The notes under the pieces are model-generated. The model did not search any database, was not told where the DNA came from, and saw only the letters and a program-made list of their open reading frames with translations. The translations under genes and the position numbers were made by a program. 49,959 bases of DNA from Leifsonia sp. TF02-11. GTDB lineage: Bacteria > Actinomycetota > Actinomycetes > Actinomycetales > Microbacteriaceae. Each line of letters opens with the position of its first letter. The stretch's first letter is position 1. Where the stretch lies: positions 1 through 49,959 of the forward strand of contig NZ_JAGEKP010000025.1 in assembly GCF_017565305.1 (NCBI RefSeq). The letters run 5' to 3'. Positions 9,157-16,715 of the stretch are shown here, piece after piece.

Positions 9157-10488
9157 ATGAGCACGACAACGGAAGCAGCCGCCTGGCCCCGCGCCACCGC
9201 GACCCTCAACGAGGACGGCACCGCCCAGGTATCCATCGGTGGCACCGTCACGGAGGTTGCCGCAGGCGACGTCGACGAGGCGCGCGCTCAGGTCGTCGCG
9301 ATCGTCGCGGCCCGCGCCGAACAGCTAGGCCGGCCGCTGCACGTCCTCACCCGTGACCCCGCCGGGGAATGGCCGCTGATCATCCACCCGGACCAGACCG
9401 TGACCGAGGACGACAGCCGCGAAGCACGACCGCAGGCCCCTGAGCCCGCTGCGGAACCTGCCCCCCAGCAGGCGGAGGCCGACGAGACCGGCGCGGCGTC
9501 GGCCGGCCCCGGCTCATGGGTCACCGCCACGGCCGCCGCGGCGCCGAGGGCAGACCTTCCGACACGTCGAGCCATGCGCCAGTCGTTCCTGGTGCGGGAA
9601 CAGATCGAGGAGCCGGCCACCACCGGGTGGCGCGGCCTGGCAACGCGCGCCGGCATCCGCATGAGCCCCAGCGAGGAGGAGCGCGCAGAGCGCGCCGACG
9701 TGCTCGCCGTCTCCCAGCACTGGCCCGGCCCGCGCACGATCGCGATCGTCAACGGCAAGGGCGGCGCTGGCAAGACCCCCAGCACGGTCCTCCTCTCAGG
9801 CGTGTTCGCCCGCTACGGCGGCGCAGGCGTGCTCGCCTGGGACAACAACCAGACCCGCGGCACGCTCGGCTGGCGGACCGAGCAGGGGCCGCACGAGTCG
9901 ACGTTGCTCGAGTTGTTGCCCCAGGTCGATCGGCTCCTGAGCACCAGCGCCCAGTCCGCCGACCTCGCCCACTACGTGCACCACCAGACCCGCGACCGTT
10001 TCGACGTTCTCCGGTCCAAGCCGATGGCGCTCGCCCAAGAGCAGCGCATCGAGCCCGAGGACGTCGACGCCATCCACGCCGTCGCCAGCAAGTACTACCG
10101 GCTGATCTTCATCGACTCCGGCAACGACGAGTCCGATCCGATGTGGCGGCGGATGATCGATCACGCCGACCAGCTCGTGGTGGCCACCACCACCCGCGAC
10201 GACCACGCCGAGGCCGGCGCGCTTCTCCTGGAAGCGCTGGCCGACCGCGACGAGCGATCCGCTCGGCTGGCCGACAACGCCGTGGTGATCGTCACGCAGG
10301 CCGACCCCAAGGCCACCCCGGCCGACATGCAGCGCGTCGCCGCCGGCTACCGCGACATCACTCGCGAAGCCGTCACGATCCCCTTCGACCAGGCAATGGT
10401 CGACGGCGTGCTGCACTACGGCGCTCTGCGACCCTCGACGCAACGGGCGTGGCTGGCCGCCGCGGCCGCCGTCGCCCGCGGGCTATGA
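9157..10488 (+). CDS. MinD/ParA-like ATPase of the transfer region
   Basis: 443 residues. A long variable N-terminal part (about 1-190, Ala/Pro-rich) precedes a deviant Walker A fold, TIAIVNGKGGAGKTPST (Lys near residue 201), and the nucleotide-binding core with RLIFIDSGNDESDP. The Pro after the Walker Thr is unusual. Related long ParA-like proteins occur in actinobacterial secretion and conjugation loci and probably position the machine or a substrate. The plasmid has a separate canonical ParA at 17524. The start at 9157 follows AAGGAG; an ATG at 9133 overlapping the previous stop is an alternative. Confidence 0.8.
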   Translation: MSTTTEAAAWPRATATLNEDGTAQVSIGGTVTEVAAGDVDEARAQVVAIVAARAEQLGRPLHVLTRDPAGEWPLIIHPDQTVTEDDSREARPQAPEPAAEPAPQQAEADETGAASAGPGSWVTATAAAAPRADLPTRRAMRQSFLVREQIEEPATTGWRGLATRAGIRMSPSEEERAERADVLAVSQHWPGPRTIAIVNGKGGAGKTPSTVLLSGVFARYGGAGVLAWDNNQTRGTLGWRTEQGPHESTLLELLPQVDRLLSTSAQSADLAHYVHHQTRDRFDVLRSKPMALAQEQRIEPEDVDAIHAVASKYYRLIFIDSGNDESDPMWRRMIDHADQLVVATTTRDDHAEAGALLLEALADRDERSARLADNAVVIVTQADPKATPADMQRVAAGYRDITREAVTIPFDQAMVDGVLHYGALRPSTQRAWLAAAAAVARGL

Positions 10489-11399
10489 GCGCCACACAGG
10501 CCCTCCGCGCATCAGAAGCCGTCGCGGACTGGCCCAAAGTCGTCGCCAGCATCCACGGCCCCAGCGACCAGCTCACAGATGCTCCACCGACGTACATCGG
10601 CAGCATCACGATCAACGGCACTGAGCGGCCCTGCGAAGCCACCAGCGTCGAGGAGCTGCGAACCGGCATGATCGCCCGATGCGTAGCGATCGCCATCCGC
10701 TTGCACCGGCCGGTGCGCCTCACCGTCAAGGACAGCAGCCAGACATGGACGCTCGGGGTTCGGCCCGAGGGCATCGTGCAGCTCCTCGATGCCGCCGGCA
10801 CGATCCCGCCGGCAGACGGGCTCACCGTCCACGAGGGACGCTGCCGCATCTGCCGGCGACTCCAACCCGTCACCGAGGCCGTGTGCGTCCAGTGCAAGAC
10901 GCCCGAGCCTCACCGCGTGGAAGCCGACCCCATCGACGTCAAGGCCGTCGTCCCCGACGCCGCGACCACCGTCGAGGAGCTGCCCTTCGTGCGCGCCGTG
11001 GTGGTCCCCGTCGAGGAGCTGGACCACACGGTCATGGCCAAGCCCACTCCCCCGGCCAACACGCGGCCGCGCCTGCGCCTGCGCTTCACCACCCAGGAGT
11101 CGGTCGACACCAGCGAGAGCGTCGTGCTCGGCCGCCATCCCATCGCCGTAGGCGATCGCAAGCCGATCGCCGTCGAGAGCCCCGAGCGGATGCTCTCACG
11201 CACCCACGCCCTCATCGACGTCGACGACGAGGGCCGCATCGTCGTCACCGACTACCACAGCGGCAACGGCATCGAGACGCAGACCGACCCACCCCGCCGG
11301 TTCGAGCCAGGCGTGCCCTACACGATCGAACCCGGCACCAGCCTGCGCATGGGCGACGTCGTATGCACGATCGAGGTCACGCCATCGGAGGCGAAGTGA
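10485..11399 (+). CDS. FHA-domain protein with a zinc-ribbon-like motif
   Basis: 304 residues, overlapping the preceding ATPase gene by four bases (ATGA). Near residue 120 the pattern CRICRR...CVQCK gives two CxxC pairs, a likely zinc ribbon. The C-terminal part is a forkhead-associated domain: VVLGRHP, then SPERMLSRTHALIDV, then SGNGIETQ, the expected GR, SRTH and NG signatures. FHA domains bind phosphothreonine, so the protein may link a host Ser/Thr kinase to the transfer ATPase. That role is inferred. Confidence 0.8.
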   Translation: MSATQALRASEAVADWPKVVASIHGPSDQLTDAPPTYIGSITINGTERPCEATSVEELRTGMIARCVAIAIRLHRPVRLTVKDSSQTWTLGVRPEGIVQLLDAAGTIPPADGLTVHEGRCRICRRLQPVTEAVCVQCKTPEPHRVEADPIDVKAVVPDAATTVEELPFVRAVVVPVEELDHTVMAKPTPPANTRPRLRLRFTTQESVDTSESVVLGRHPIAVGDRKPIAVESPERMLSRTHALIDVDDEGRIVVTDYHSGNGIETQTDPPRRFEPGVPYTIEPGTSLRMGDVVCTIEVTPSEAK

Positions 11400-11692
11400 T
11401 GCAACACGCCCGCGTGGCCTACCAGAATCAGTTTCTTAACGCCCCTAGGCTCACGAACATGACAGCGCAGCGATACCGTGGCGGCCGCCACAGCAAAGGC
11501 GACCGTCAGGCCCTCATCTCGCGTGTAGCTAACCCTCTCGGAGAGGCCGTCCGCGAAGAAGCGGAGGCCCGAGGAATGAGCGTCAACGATTACATCGCGT
11601 CCTTGCTCGCGCGCGAAGTCGGCATGCCCGAATACGCGCCCGCGCTCCCCCCACGTCACGAATACGAGGAGCTGCCCATCACAGCGGCTTAA
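11399..11692 (+). CDS. Small ribbon-helix-helix/Arc-like protein
   Basis: 97 residues. Residues about 45-75 (VREEAEARGMSVNDYIASLL) match the helical core of an Arc/HicB-type ribbon-helix-helix DNA-binding domain; the start is basic. It is the last gene of the plus-strand transfer operon, so it may be a local repressor. The ATG shares one base with the upstream stop and has GGAGG seven bases before it. ATG 11459 would give a 77-residue form. Confidence 0.65.
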   Translation: MQHARVAYQNQFLNAPRLTNMTAQRYRGGRHSKGDRQALISRVANPLGEAVREEAEARGMSVNDYIASLLAREVGMPEYAPALPPRHEYEELPITAA

Positions 11693-11700
11693 CGAGCAAG

Positions 11701-11724
11701 CCCCCGCCTCTTGCGAGACGGGGG
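11701..11724 (+). terminator. Hairpin after the transfer operon
   Basis: CCCCCG (11701-11706) pairs with CGGGGG (11719-11724), with an inner CTC/GAG helix and loop TTGC. It follows the operon stop by eight bases. There is no long T tract. Confidence 0.6.
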
Positions 11725-11740
11725 CCGAAGCTAAGTGCCT

Positions 11741-11802
11741 GATCTGGACTGTTTGGCGACGGAAACAGATCAAGCGATGTGAGGAACCGGTTTGGCGACC
11801 GG
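11741..11802. promoter_or_regulatory. Two hairpins and direct repeats upstream of rep
   Basis: TTTGGCGAC occurs at 11752-11760 and 11791-11799, each inside an inverted repeat: CTGTTT/AAACAG at 11749-11768 (nested in GATCTG/CAGATC) and CCGGT/ACCGG at 11787-11802. Repeats just before a rep gene could be Rep-binding or copy-control sites. Function is inferred from position only. Confidence 0.4.
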
Positions 11803-11825
11803 GGCCTGTTTGTGTCAACCACTAC

Positions 11826-13826
11826 GTGAAAGACGGTGCCATCATAACCCTCGCGACGGATTATGCATATTCCGGCGCTCCTGGCGCGTCGTGGATACTC
11901 ACCGCGGCCATCAGCCCTCGGCCGAGCGTGCGCGTCGCTGTCGTCGACGCCTACGGCGACGTTCAGAACCGCTACCCCTCGCACCGCCGCGTCGACGGCA
12001 AGGAGCCCACGCGCCCGTGGGCGATGTACCTGGCCGACGCCAGCGGACGCTTCCGCTTCCTTGGCTTCGACCTCGACGCCAAGACGCCCGGTGCCGCGGC
12101 CGCGGCAGCTCGTGACGCTGACGTGATCGCCGGCCTCCTCACGGACGCCGGCATTCAGCACGTAGTCTGCGAGTCCGGCCCCTCACACGGCCGCCACGTC
12201 TGGGCCGCTCTCTCCGAGAGCGTCGACGCAGGCACGATCGCCACCCTCGCGCACTTCCTGCGCAACGTGTGCCCAACACTCGACATCGTTCCCCTGACGA
12301 ACCCGCAGACCGGTTGCCTGCGCCCGCCAGGTGCCCCGCACCGCCACGGCGGCCGCTCGACGGTGCTGCGCGGCGACCTCGGGATGCTCACCACCCCCAC
12401 GACCACGGCCGCGCAGGTGCGTGGCCTGGTCGAGGCCCTGGCCAAGCTCAGTAACGGCGCTGAGCCCGCAGGGCGTATCGACCCCAAGCGCCCGATCCCC
12501 GTCGACGAGCACGGCCGCCTGTACCTCCCCGGCCCGCGCCGCGAGCTCACCGCACGCAGCGCCGCCGCACTGCGCGAGGACGCTGCCTCTGGCGACGCCT
12601 CCGCAGTACTCTGGCGCATCCTCGTCGGCGCCGCGGCCGCCAGATGGCGTCACGCCGACGTCGCTGCGCTCGTCGACGACGCACCGGGCCTAGAGCACGT
12701 CCGGTCCTACCGCGATCGCCTACAGCGCCGCCCTCGCGGCCGCGGCGGAGCCGCACACGTCCTCCGCCGGCAATGGGACAAGGCCGTACGGTTCGTGGCC
12801 ACCACAGACCGGCAGGTCGGAGACGACCCCACCTTCGACGCCCGCGCCGACGCGATCGCCGCCCACGTCCGCCACGTCCAGGCGCGAGCGGACGCATCTG
12901 CCGGCCGCTGGGCCCACCGAGGAGGCCCAGCCGACCGCCGCGTGCTCGACGTCCTGTGCATGCTCGCCCTGAAAGCCCTCAGCGCCTCTCTAGAGGCCGA
13001 TACCCGCCGCCTCGCCCTGTTTGCCGGGATCGGCCGGGAGACGGCCAGGACGGCGCTCCTACGGCTCGCCGCGGACGGGTGGGTCGCCCAGACCCGCGCT
13101 GCCGATGGTCCACATGGTGCGCACTGGACCATCGACCCTCAATCGGTTATCCCCAGCTCTGCATCTACAAGTCGGTCACAAGCGGACCCGCGCCCCGCAG
13201 GGGCAGGGTCCGCAGAACGATCCACCCTCCTGGCTACCCTGACCCAGAGAACCCGGGACGCTGCCCACGACCTCTTCACGCTGGGACCGGGGCTCGGCTT
13301 CCACGCGGGGAACATGTACGCCCGCACCACAACGGATCCTCAACCCGTCGACGCGCTCGCTCGTTCCGCAGGATGCACCGTCAACCAGGTGCGGCCGGCC
13401 CTCGATCGGCTCACCCGTGCCGGCGTCCTCGTCCTCACCCGCCACGGATGGCGACGGCGATCGGTGGATTACCGTCGAGCCGCCGCCGTGCAGCTCGACG
13501 TCGACGGCCGACTGCAGGCGCGCGCAGCCCGCTACACGGTCGAGCGCGAGCTGTGGGCGTGGTGGCAGGCCGAGGAGACGTGGATGCGCGCCCCACGCCG
13601 CACCCACCCGAGCCGCCGACCCGGACCCGGCCAGCTCGCACTCCTCCCCGACTTGGGAACAAACGCCTATGGCGCACACCCGCGGGACGCTAACGGTCGA
13701 GCCGACTTCCGGATGGCACGTGCACTGCTGAGCGGCGCGGCTACGGCATCGACGGCGAGCAAAGGCCGCCGAGCGATCGCGCCCGATCCTGTCGACACGA
13801 TGCTGGGAGACGAGCGGATCGCCTGA
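11826..13826 (+). CDS. Plasmid replication protein with AEP (primase-polymerase) domain
   Basis: 666 residues. The N-terminal 200 residues carry the motifs of archaeo-eukaryotic primases: a metal-binding DxD in LGFDLDAK (Asp 82 and 84), an sxH motif in GPSHGRHVW (near residue 121), a later hydrophobic-Asp strand (TLDIVPL), and the RPPGAPHRHGG stretch common in plasmid and phage primases. The middle and C-terminal parts contain winged-helix-like segments (near 395-435 and 510-545) suited to origin binding. It is the only candidate replication initiator here. The GTG at 11826 lacks a good ribosome site, so the exact start is uncertain. Confidence 0.8.
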   Translation: MKDGAIITLATDYAYSGAPGASWILTAAISPRPSVRVAVVDAYGDVQNRYPSHRRVDGKEPTRPWAMYLADASGRFRFLGFDLDAKTPGAAAAAARDADVIAGLLTDAGIQHVVCESGPSHGRHVWAALSESVDAGTIATLAHFLRNVCPTLDIVPLTNPQTGCLRPPGAPHRHGGRSTVLRGDLGMLTTPTTTAAQVRGLVEALAKLSNGAEPAGRIDPKRPIPVDEHGRLYLPGPRRELTARSAAALREDAASGDASAVLWRILVGAAAARWRHADVAALVDDAPGLEHVRSYRDRLQRRPRGRGGAAHVLRRQWDKAVRFVATTDRQVGDDPTFDARADAIAAHVRHVQARADASAGRWAHRGGPADRRVLDVLCMLALKALSASLEADTRRLALFAGIGRETARTALLRLAADGWVAQTRAADGPHGAHWTIDPQSVIPSSASTSRSQADPRPAGAGSAERSTLLATLTQRTRDAAHDLFTLGPGLGFHAGNMYARTTTDPQPVDALARSAGCTVNQVRPALDRLTRAGVLVLTRHGWRRRSVDYRRAAAVQLDVDGRLQARAARYTVERELWAWWQAEETWMRAPRRTHPSRRPGPGQLALLPDLGTNAYGAHPRDANGRADFRMARALLSGAATASTASKGRRAIAPDPVDTMLGDERIA

Positions 13827-13830
13827 GCGA

Positions 13831-13866
13831 GTCGGCCGCCGGCCGACACGAGGGCCGGCGCCCTCG
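13831..13866 (+). terminator. Tandem GC-rich hairpins after rep
   Basis: GTCGGCC/GGCCGAC (13831-13847, loop GCC) is followed by CGAGGGC/GCCCTCG (13849-13866, loop CGGC). They begin five bases after the rep stop and probably terminate rep transcription. The rest of the gap to 13937 holds further small hairpins such as GCGCC-TGC-GGCGC at 13924-13936, and no gene. Confidence 0.5.
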
Positions 13867-13937
13867 CACTCCCCGCGACCCTGCGGGCCGTGAACGACGG
13901 CCGCACGCGGCCGGCTGCTTCTCGCGCCTGCGGCGCT

Positions 13938-14137
13938 CGTTTTCTCGCCGTGAAGCCTGCGGCATTCTACGGGCCTCGTCGTCCGCGCAAGCGGCTGCGC
14001 CGCCGGCTCCTCCGAGACTTTTCGGCCGCGTCGCTGCGCTCCTCACATCGGCCGAAAACTCTCTCCCCCACCGCCCTGCGGGTTGCACTCCCTCCTCTGC
14101 CCTGAATGGCACTTCGTGCCTTCACGGCAAGAAAACG
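13938..14137 (-). other. Structured element, copy 1 (RNA or folded single-strand DNA)
   Basis: A non-coding 200-bp stretch closed by a 17-bp helix (13938-13954 with 14121-14137, one mismatch that is a G-U pair on the minus strand). Inside are GCC-TGC-GGC (13955-13963) and GGCAC-TTC-GTGCC (14108-14120), both abutting the closing helix, GCGGC-TGC-GCCGC (13991-14003), and a 15-bp helix 14014-14028 with 14049-14063. On the minus strand the triloops read GCA or GAA, the GNA class of very stable loops. A second copy at 16053-16246 keeps the layout while changing the paired bases. It precedes the ArdC-like gene. Confidence 0.6.
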
Positions 14138-14158
14138 TGGAGGGGGTCTGAGTGGCCC

Positions 14159-14172
14159 TAATAGTACTAATA
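14159..14172. promoter_or_regulatory. Palindromic operator, site 1
   Basis: TAATAGTACTAATA, near-palindromic member of the TAAYAGTACTRTTA family. It ends 20 bases before the ATG of the ArdC-like gene and 8 bases before its GGAGG. Confidence 0.7.
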
Positions 14173-14192
14173 CCGTCACCGGAGGTAGCGAG

Positions 14193-15077
14193 ATGGCCCG
14201 CAAGATCACCAGCACCAAGAGCGCCGAGGAGCGTCGTGCCGAGGCCGAGGAGCTGCAAGCGACGATCGCGACACAGGTCGAGGCGCTGCGCGAATCCGAG
14301 GCATGGGCGGCCTTCCTGAACTTCGCCCAGTCGTTCCACCGCTACAGCCTGGGAAACCTGCTGCTGATCTTCGCCCAGCGGCCCGAGGCGACCCACGTCG
14401 CCGGATACAGGACCTGGCAGAAGCTCAACCGCCAAGTGCGCAAGGGCGAGCGCGGTATCCGCATCTTTGGCGGCCGCGAGATTCGCGAGACGGTCGAGAA
14501 CGAACGAACCGGCGAGGAAGAAGAACAGCGCCGCGTGCGGTTCTTCCCCGTCTCCGTGTTCGACATGGGACAGACCGACCTCATCGACGAGGAAGCCGGC
14601 GACCCGGCCGACATCGCGCGACCGCTCACCGGAGACGACGCCCGCGGCATCTTCGAGGCCACCGCCGACTACCTCACCGGCACCGGCTGGACCGTCGAGT
14701 GCGAGCCCATCGCGGGAGCTGCCAACGGCTACACCGACCCCGAGGCCCGACGCATCGTCATCGACGCGAACCTGTTTCCCGCCCAGGCAGCCAAGACGGC
14801 CCTGCACGAGGCCGCGCACGCGATCCTGCACGCTGAGGAGGATCAGGCCGAGTACATCGAGCACCGCGGCGTGAAGGAAACCGAAGCCGAGAGCGTCGCC
14901 TACGTCGTCGCCGGCATTCTCGGACTGGACACCAGCGCCTACAGCGTCGGCTACGTCGCCGGGTGGAGCAACTGCGACTCCGACACCATCAAGGCCACCG
15001 CGGCCAACGTCCTGCGCGCCGCGCACACCCTCGCGGACGCGCTCACCGAGCCCGCGGCCGAGCTCGCCACCGCCTGA
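14193..15077 (+). CDS. ardC: ArdC-like antirestriction protein
   Basis: 294 residues. The N-terminal part (about 1-120, including FAQSFHRYSLGNLLLIFAQRP and the GYRTWQKLNRQVRKGE stretch) matches the ArdC N-terminal single-strand-DNA-binding domain. The C-terminal part carries a zinc-metallopeptidase motif HEAAH (His205, Glu206, His209). ArdC proteins protect incoming plasmid DNA from host restriction. GGAGG eight bases before the ATG sets the start, and operator site 1 lies just upstream, so expression is probably tied to the plasmid-wide regulator. The symbol is used in the family sense. Confidence 0.85.
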   Translation: MARKITSTKSAEERRAEAEELQATIATQVEALRESEAWAAFLNFAQSFHRYSLGNLLLIFAQRPEATHVAGYRTWQKLNRQVRKGERGIRIFGGREIRETVENERTGEEEEQRRVRFFPVSVFDMGQTDLIDEEAGDPADIARPLTGDDARGIFEATADYLTGTGWTVECEPIAGAANGYTDPEARRIVIDANLFPAQAAKTALHEAAHAILHAEEDQAEYIEHRGVKETEAESVAYVVAGILGLDTSAYSVGYVAGWSNCDSDTIKATAANVLRAAHTLADALTEPAAELATA

Positions 15078-15080
15078 CCC

Positions 15081-15094
15081 TAATAGTACTGTTG
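15081..15094. promoter_or_regulatory. Palindromic operator, site 2
   Basis: TAATAGTACTGTTG, one half-site fully conserved. It runs directly into the GGAGG of the next gene, whose ATG is 12 bases further on. Confidence 0.65.
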
Positions 15095-15106
15095 GAGGTA
15101 ACTGCA

Positions 15107-15724
15107 ATGACCGGTGAGCCCACCCTGTTCGACCTGGCCGAATTCGAGCGCGAGGCGGTCGCCGCCACCCCCTGGGATGGCGCGCCCCTCAGCTACACGG
15201 CGGACTACTACGAACCCGCCGCCCTGGTCGCCGCGTTCGAGCGCTATTGCGCCGAGCACGGGCACTTCGGCTGCATCCCCCGCAGCCACATGTGGCACCG
15301 CGCCTACTACTTGGACGGCCCGACCGTCACCGAGGGTCACGAGCTGCACATGTTCACCGCGGACGCCTGGTGCCGTGAGGTTGACCACGACCACAGCGCC
15401 GCCCCGCTGCCCGGCGGCGGCCGGTATCAGGCCAACTGCCCGCGCTGCGCCTGGCACGTCATCACCGACAACGAGAGCGCCGCCGTCGAGGCGTGGCACG
15501 ACCACGCCCTCCCCGGATGGCGCGAGCTGCCGATCCTCCCCCGCAAGCTCGCCCGGTTCGAGAACAAGCAGCGGATCGCGGCCGTCGCCGCATGGGTCAC
15601 CGCCACCTATCCGGCCGCCTGGCAGCGGCCCGGCGTCCCGATCCTCACCGAGCGCGGCGAGCACGGACGCCGCCACGTCCCCGGCCGCTCTCCGCTCGGC
15701 GGCTACGACCTCGCCGCCGACTAA
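15107..15724 (+). CDS. Conserved plasmid protein with a CPRC motif
   Basis: 205 residues. A cysteine/histidine-rich middle (ANCPRCAWHV near residue 108, and an earlier HFGCIPRSHMWHRAYY stretch) suggests metal binding; the end is basic (EHGRRHVPGRSPLGGYD). It resembles proteins annotated DUF6349 in actinobacterial plasmids and phages (from memory, unverified). No function can be given. The ATG has GGAGG 11 bases upstream, directly after operator site 2, and the gene sits next to the antirestriction gene. Confidence 0.75.
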   Translation: MTGEPTLFDLAEFEREAVAATPWDGAPLSYTADYYEPAALVAAFERYCAEHGHFGCIPRSHMWHRAYYLDGPTVTEGHELHMFTADAWCREVDHDHSAAPLPGGGRYQANCPRCAWHVITDNESAAVEAWHDHALPGWRELPILPRKLARFENKQRIAAVAAWVTATYPAAWQRPGVPILTERGEHGRRHVPGRSPLGGYDLAAD

Positions 15725-15727
15725 CCC

Positions 15728-15741
15728 CAACACCACTATTG
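15728..15741. promoter_or_regulatory. Palindromic operator, site 3 (degenerate)
   Basis: CAACACCACTATTG keeps about 10 of 14 positions of the operator consensus and again runs into the GGAGG of the next gene. It may be a weak or decayed site. Confidence 0.4.
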
Positions 15742-15749
15742 GAGGACTC

Positions 15750-15959
15750 ATGACCACCGAGACGCACACCACACCCGCATGCATGTTTTGTCACCGGTCG
15801 AGCGTCGTCGAGCTCACGGCCGCGGAAGCCGCCGCGCTGCGCGCGGGCGCGCTGATTCAGGACGCCGCCCCCGCGAGGCCGGCCGCGGAACGCGAGCTGA
15901 TCCGAACCGGCATTCATCCGCAATGCTGGACCGACAATTTCGGCCCCGGCTTCGACTGA
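15750..15959 (+). CDS. Small CxxC protein
   Basis: 69 residues with CMFCHR near residue 11 and HPQCW near residue 56, a spacing that could bind one zinc ion; the middle is an alanine-rich helix. GGAGG five bases before the ATG supports the start. It is the last gene before a long structured non-coding stretch. No family is recognised. Confidence 0.65.
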   Translation: MTTETHTTPACMFCHRSSVVELTAAEAAALRAGALIQDAAPARPAAERELIRTGIHPQCWTDNFGPGFD

Positions 15960-15974
15960 ACACCGTCCAGAGCG

Positions 15975-16028
15975 GTCGGCGCCGGACGGAGCCGGCGCCG
16001 ACAACGGACGGCCGGACGGAGCCGGCCG
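15975..16028. repeat. Two hairpins with identical ACGGAG loops
   Basis: GTCGGCGCCGG/CCGGCGCCGAC (15975-16002) and CGGCCGG/CCGGCCG (16009-16028) are perfect stems of 11 and 7 bp, both with the hexaloop ACGGAG. A GGCC-TTC-GGCC hairpin follows at 16036-16046. They lie between a gene end and the second structured element, so may act partly as a terminator. No gene is seen in 15960-16052. Confidence 0.6.
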
Positions 16029-16052
16029 ACTGTACGGCCTTCGGCCCCTGTC

Positions 16053-16246
16053 TTTTGCCGGGAAGCCTGCGGCATTCTACGGTCGGCGGCCTCCGCGCAA
16101 GCTCCCTGCGGGAGCCAGCTCCGCCGAGATTTTCCGCACGCGGTCGCAAGCTCCCTTATTTCGCGCGGAAATTCTCTCCCCCGCCGCCCTGCGGGTTGCA
16201 CTCCAACCGCTCTCCCTGAACGGCACTACGTGCCTTCCCGGCAAAA
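16053..16246 (-). other. Structured element, copy 2 (RNA or folded single-strand DNA)
   Basis: Same layout as the copy at 13938-14137. The closing helix is TTTTGCCGGGAA/TTCCCGGCAAAA (16053-16064 with 16235-16246, perfect). GCC-TGC-GGC (16065-16073) and GGCAC-TAC-GTGCC (16222-16234) abut it on either side. Further inside are GCTCCC-TGC-GGGAGC (16101-16115) and the long helix 16126-16137 with 16165-16176. Compared with copy 1 the stem bases differ while pairing and TGC loops are kept. CCCTGCGGGTTGCACTCC is identical in both (14074-14091 and 16187-16204). Strand is a guess from the GNA-type loops. Confidence 0.6.
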
Positions 16247-16278
16247 CAACATGAGGGAGAGGGAGAGGGAGAGAAGCG

Positions 16279-16560
16279 ATGAGCACACTCATTACCAACA
16301 CCAGCGACGTCACTCGATTCGCGGCGGTGTTCTCCGCCGGAGACATGGCAGGCGACCTGGGGCCGACCCTGAGCTGCGGCGAGGTCGAGGCCCTGGCGGG
16401 GATGCTTCGAGCGATCGGGGAGCCAGCCAGCGCGGACATGTGGATCGAGGCGCACGCCGCGGGCGACGACGAAGGCGATGCCCACTACCGCTCCCCTGCG
16501 GCCGAGTACGTGGTGCCCATCGACCCGATGGAAGCCCTGCAATGTGACAGCTGCCAGTGA
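16279..16560 (+). CDS. Small protein ending in a DPM...CDSCQ motif
   Basis: 93 residues, acidic, no recognised family. The end, YVVPIDPMEALQCDSCQ, closely matches the end of a 30-residue peptide encoded at 42902-42994 on the same plasmid, so the two-cysteine tail is a real shared module. A GA-rich ribosome site of repeated GGGAGA units precedes the ATG. It lies directly after the second structured element and has no operator palindrome of its own upstream. Confidence 0.7.
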   Translation: MSTLITNTSDVTRFAAVFSAGDMAGDLGPTLSCGEVEALAGMLRAIGEPASADMWIEAHAAGDDEGDAHYRSPAAEYVVPIDPMEALQCDSCQ

Positions 16561-16578
16561 CTTGACCCCCAACGCCGG

Positions 16579-16592
16579 TAATAGTACTATTA
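16579..16592. promoter_or_regulatory. Palindromic operator, site 4 (perfect)
   Basis: TAATAGTACTATTA is a perfect 14-bp palindrome. It is followed by AGAGGTG and a five-codon frame (16596-16613) but no real gene until 16716, so it looks like an orphan site or the remains of a lost gene start. Confidence 0.7.
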
Positions 16593-16674
16593 GAGGTGAA
16601 CGAAGGGCCATAAGTAGCCCAGTCGACATCCACCGGCACGAACCAGCAGGAACATAAAACAGCCCCAACGACCC

Positions 16675-16688
16675 TAACAGTACTATTA
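16675..16688. promoter_or_regulatory. Palindromic operator, site 5
   Basis: TAACAGTACTATTA, 13 of 14 positions symmetric allowing the C/T exchange. It ends 27 bases before the ATG at 16716. Confidence 0.7.
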
Positions 16689-16715
16689 CCGTTAGATCAC
16701 TCCATAGGAGAAGCC

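Noticed and set aside
10679-11398. Long upstream extension of the RHH-like gene at 11399
   Set aside because: It is Arg/His/Pro-rich and overlaps the FHA gene in another frame; the ribosome site is just before 11399.
15975-16028. CsrA-type binding array
   Set aside because: The ACGGAG loops fit ANGGA sites, but actinobacteria generally lack CsrA and only two hairpins are present; the loop coincidence is reported without that name.
13827-16278. CRISPR-like or iteron arrays in the long non-coding gaps
   Set aside because: No evenly spaced identical repeats exist; the repeated parts are long helices and single motifs rather than an array.
16596-16613. A five-codon leader peptide after operator site 4
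   Set aside because: The AGAGG would abut the GTG with no spacing, so it is unlikely to be a translated leader.
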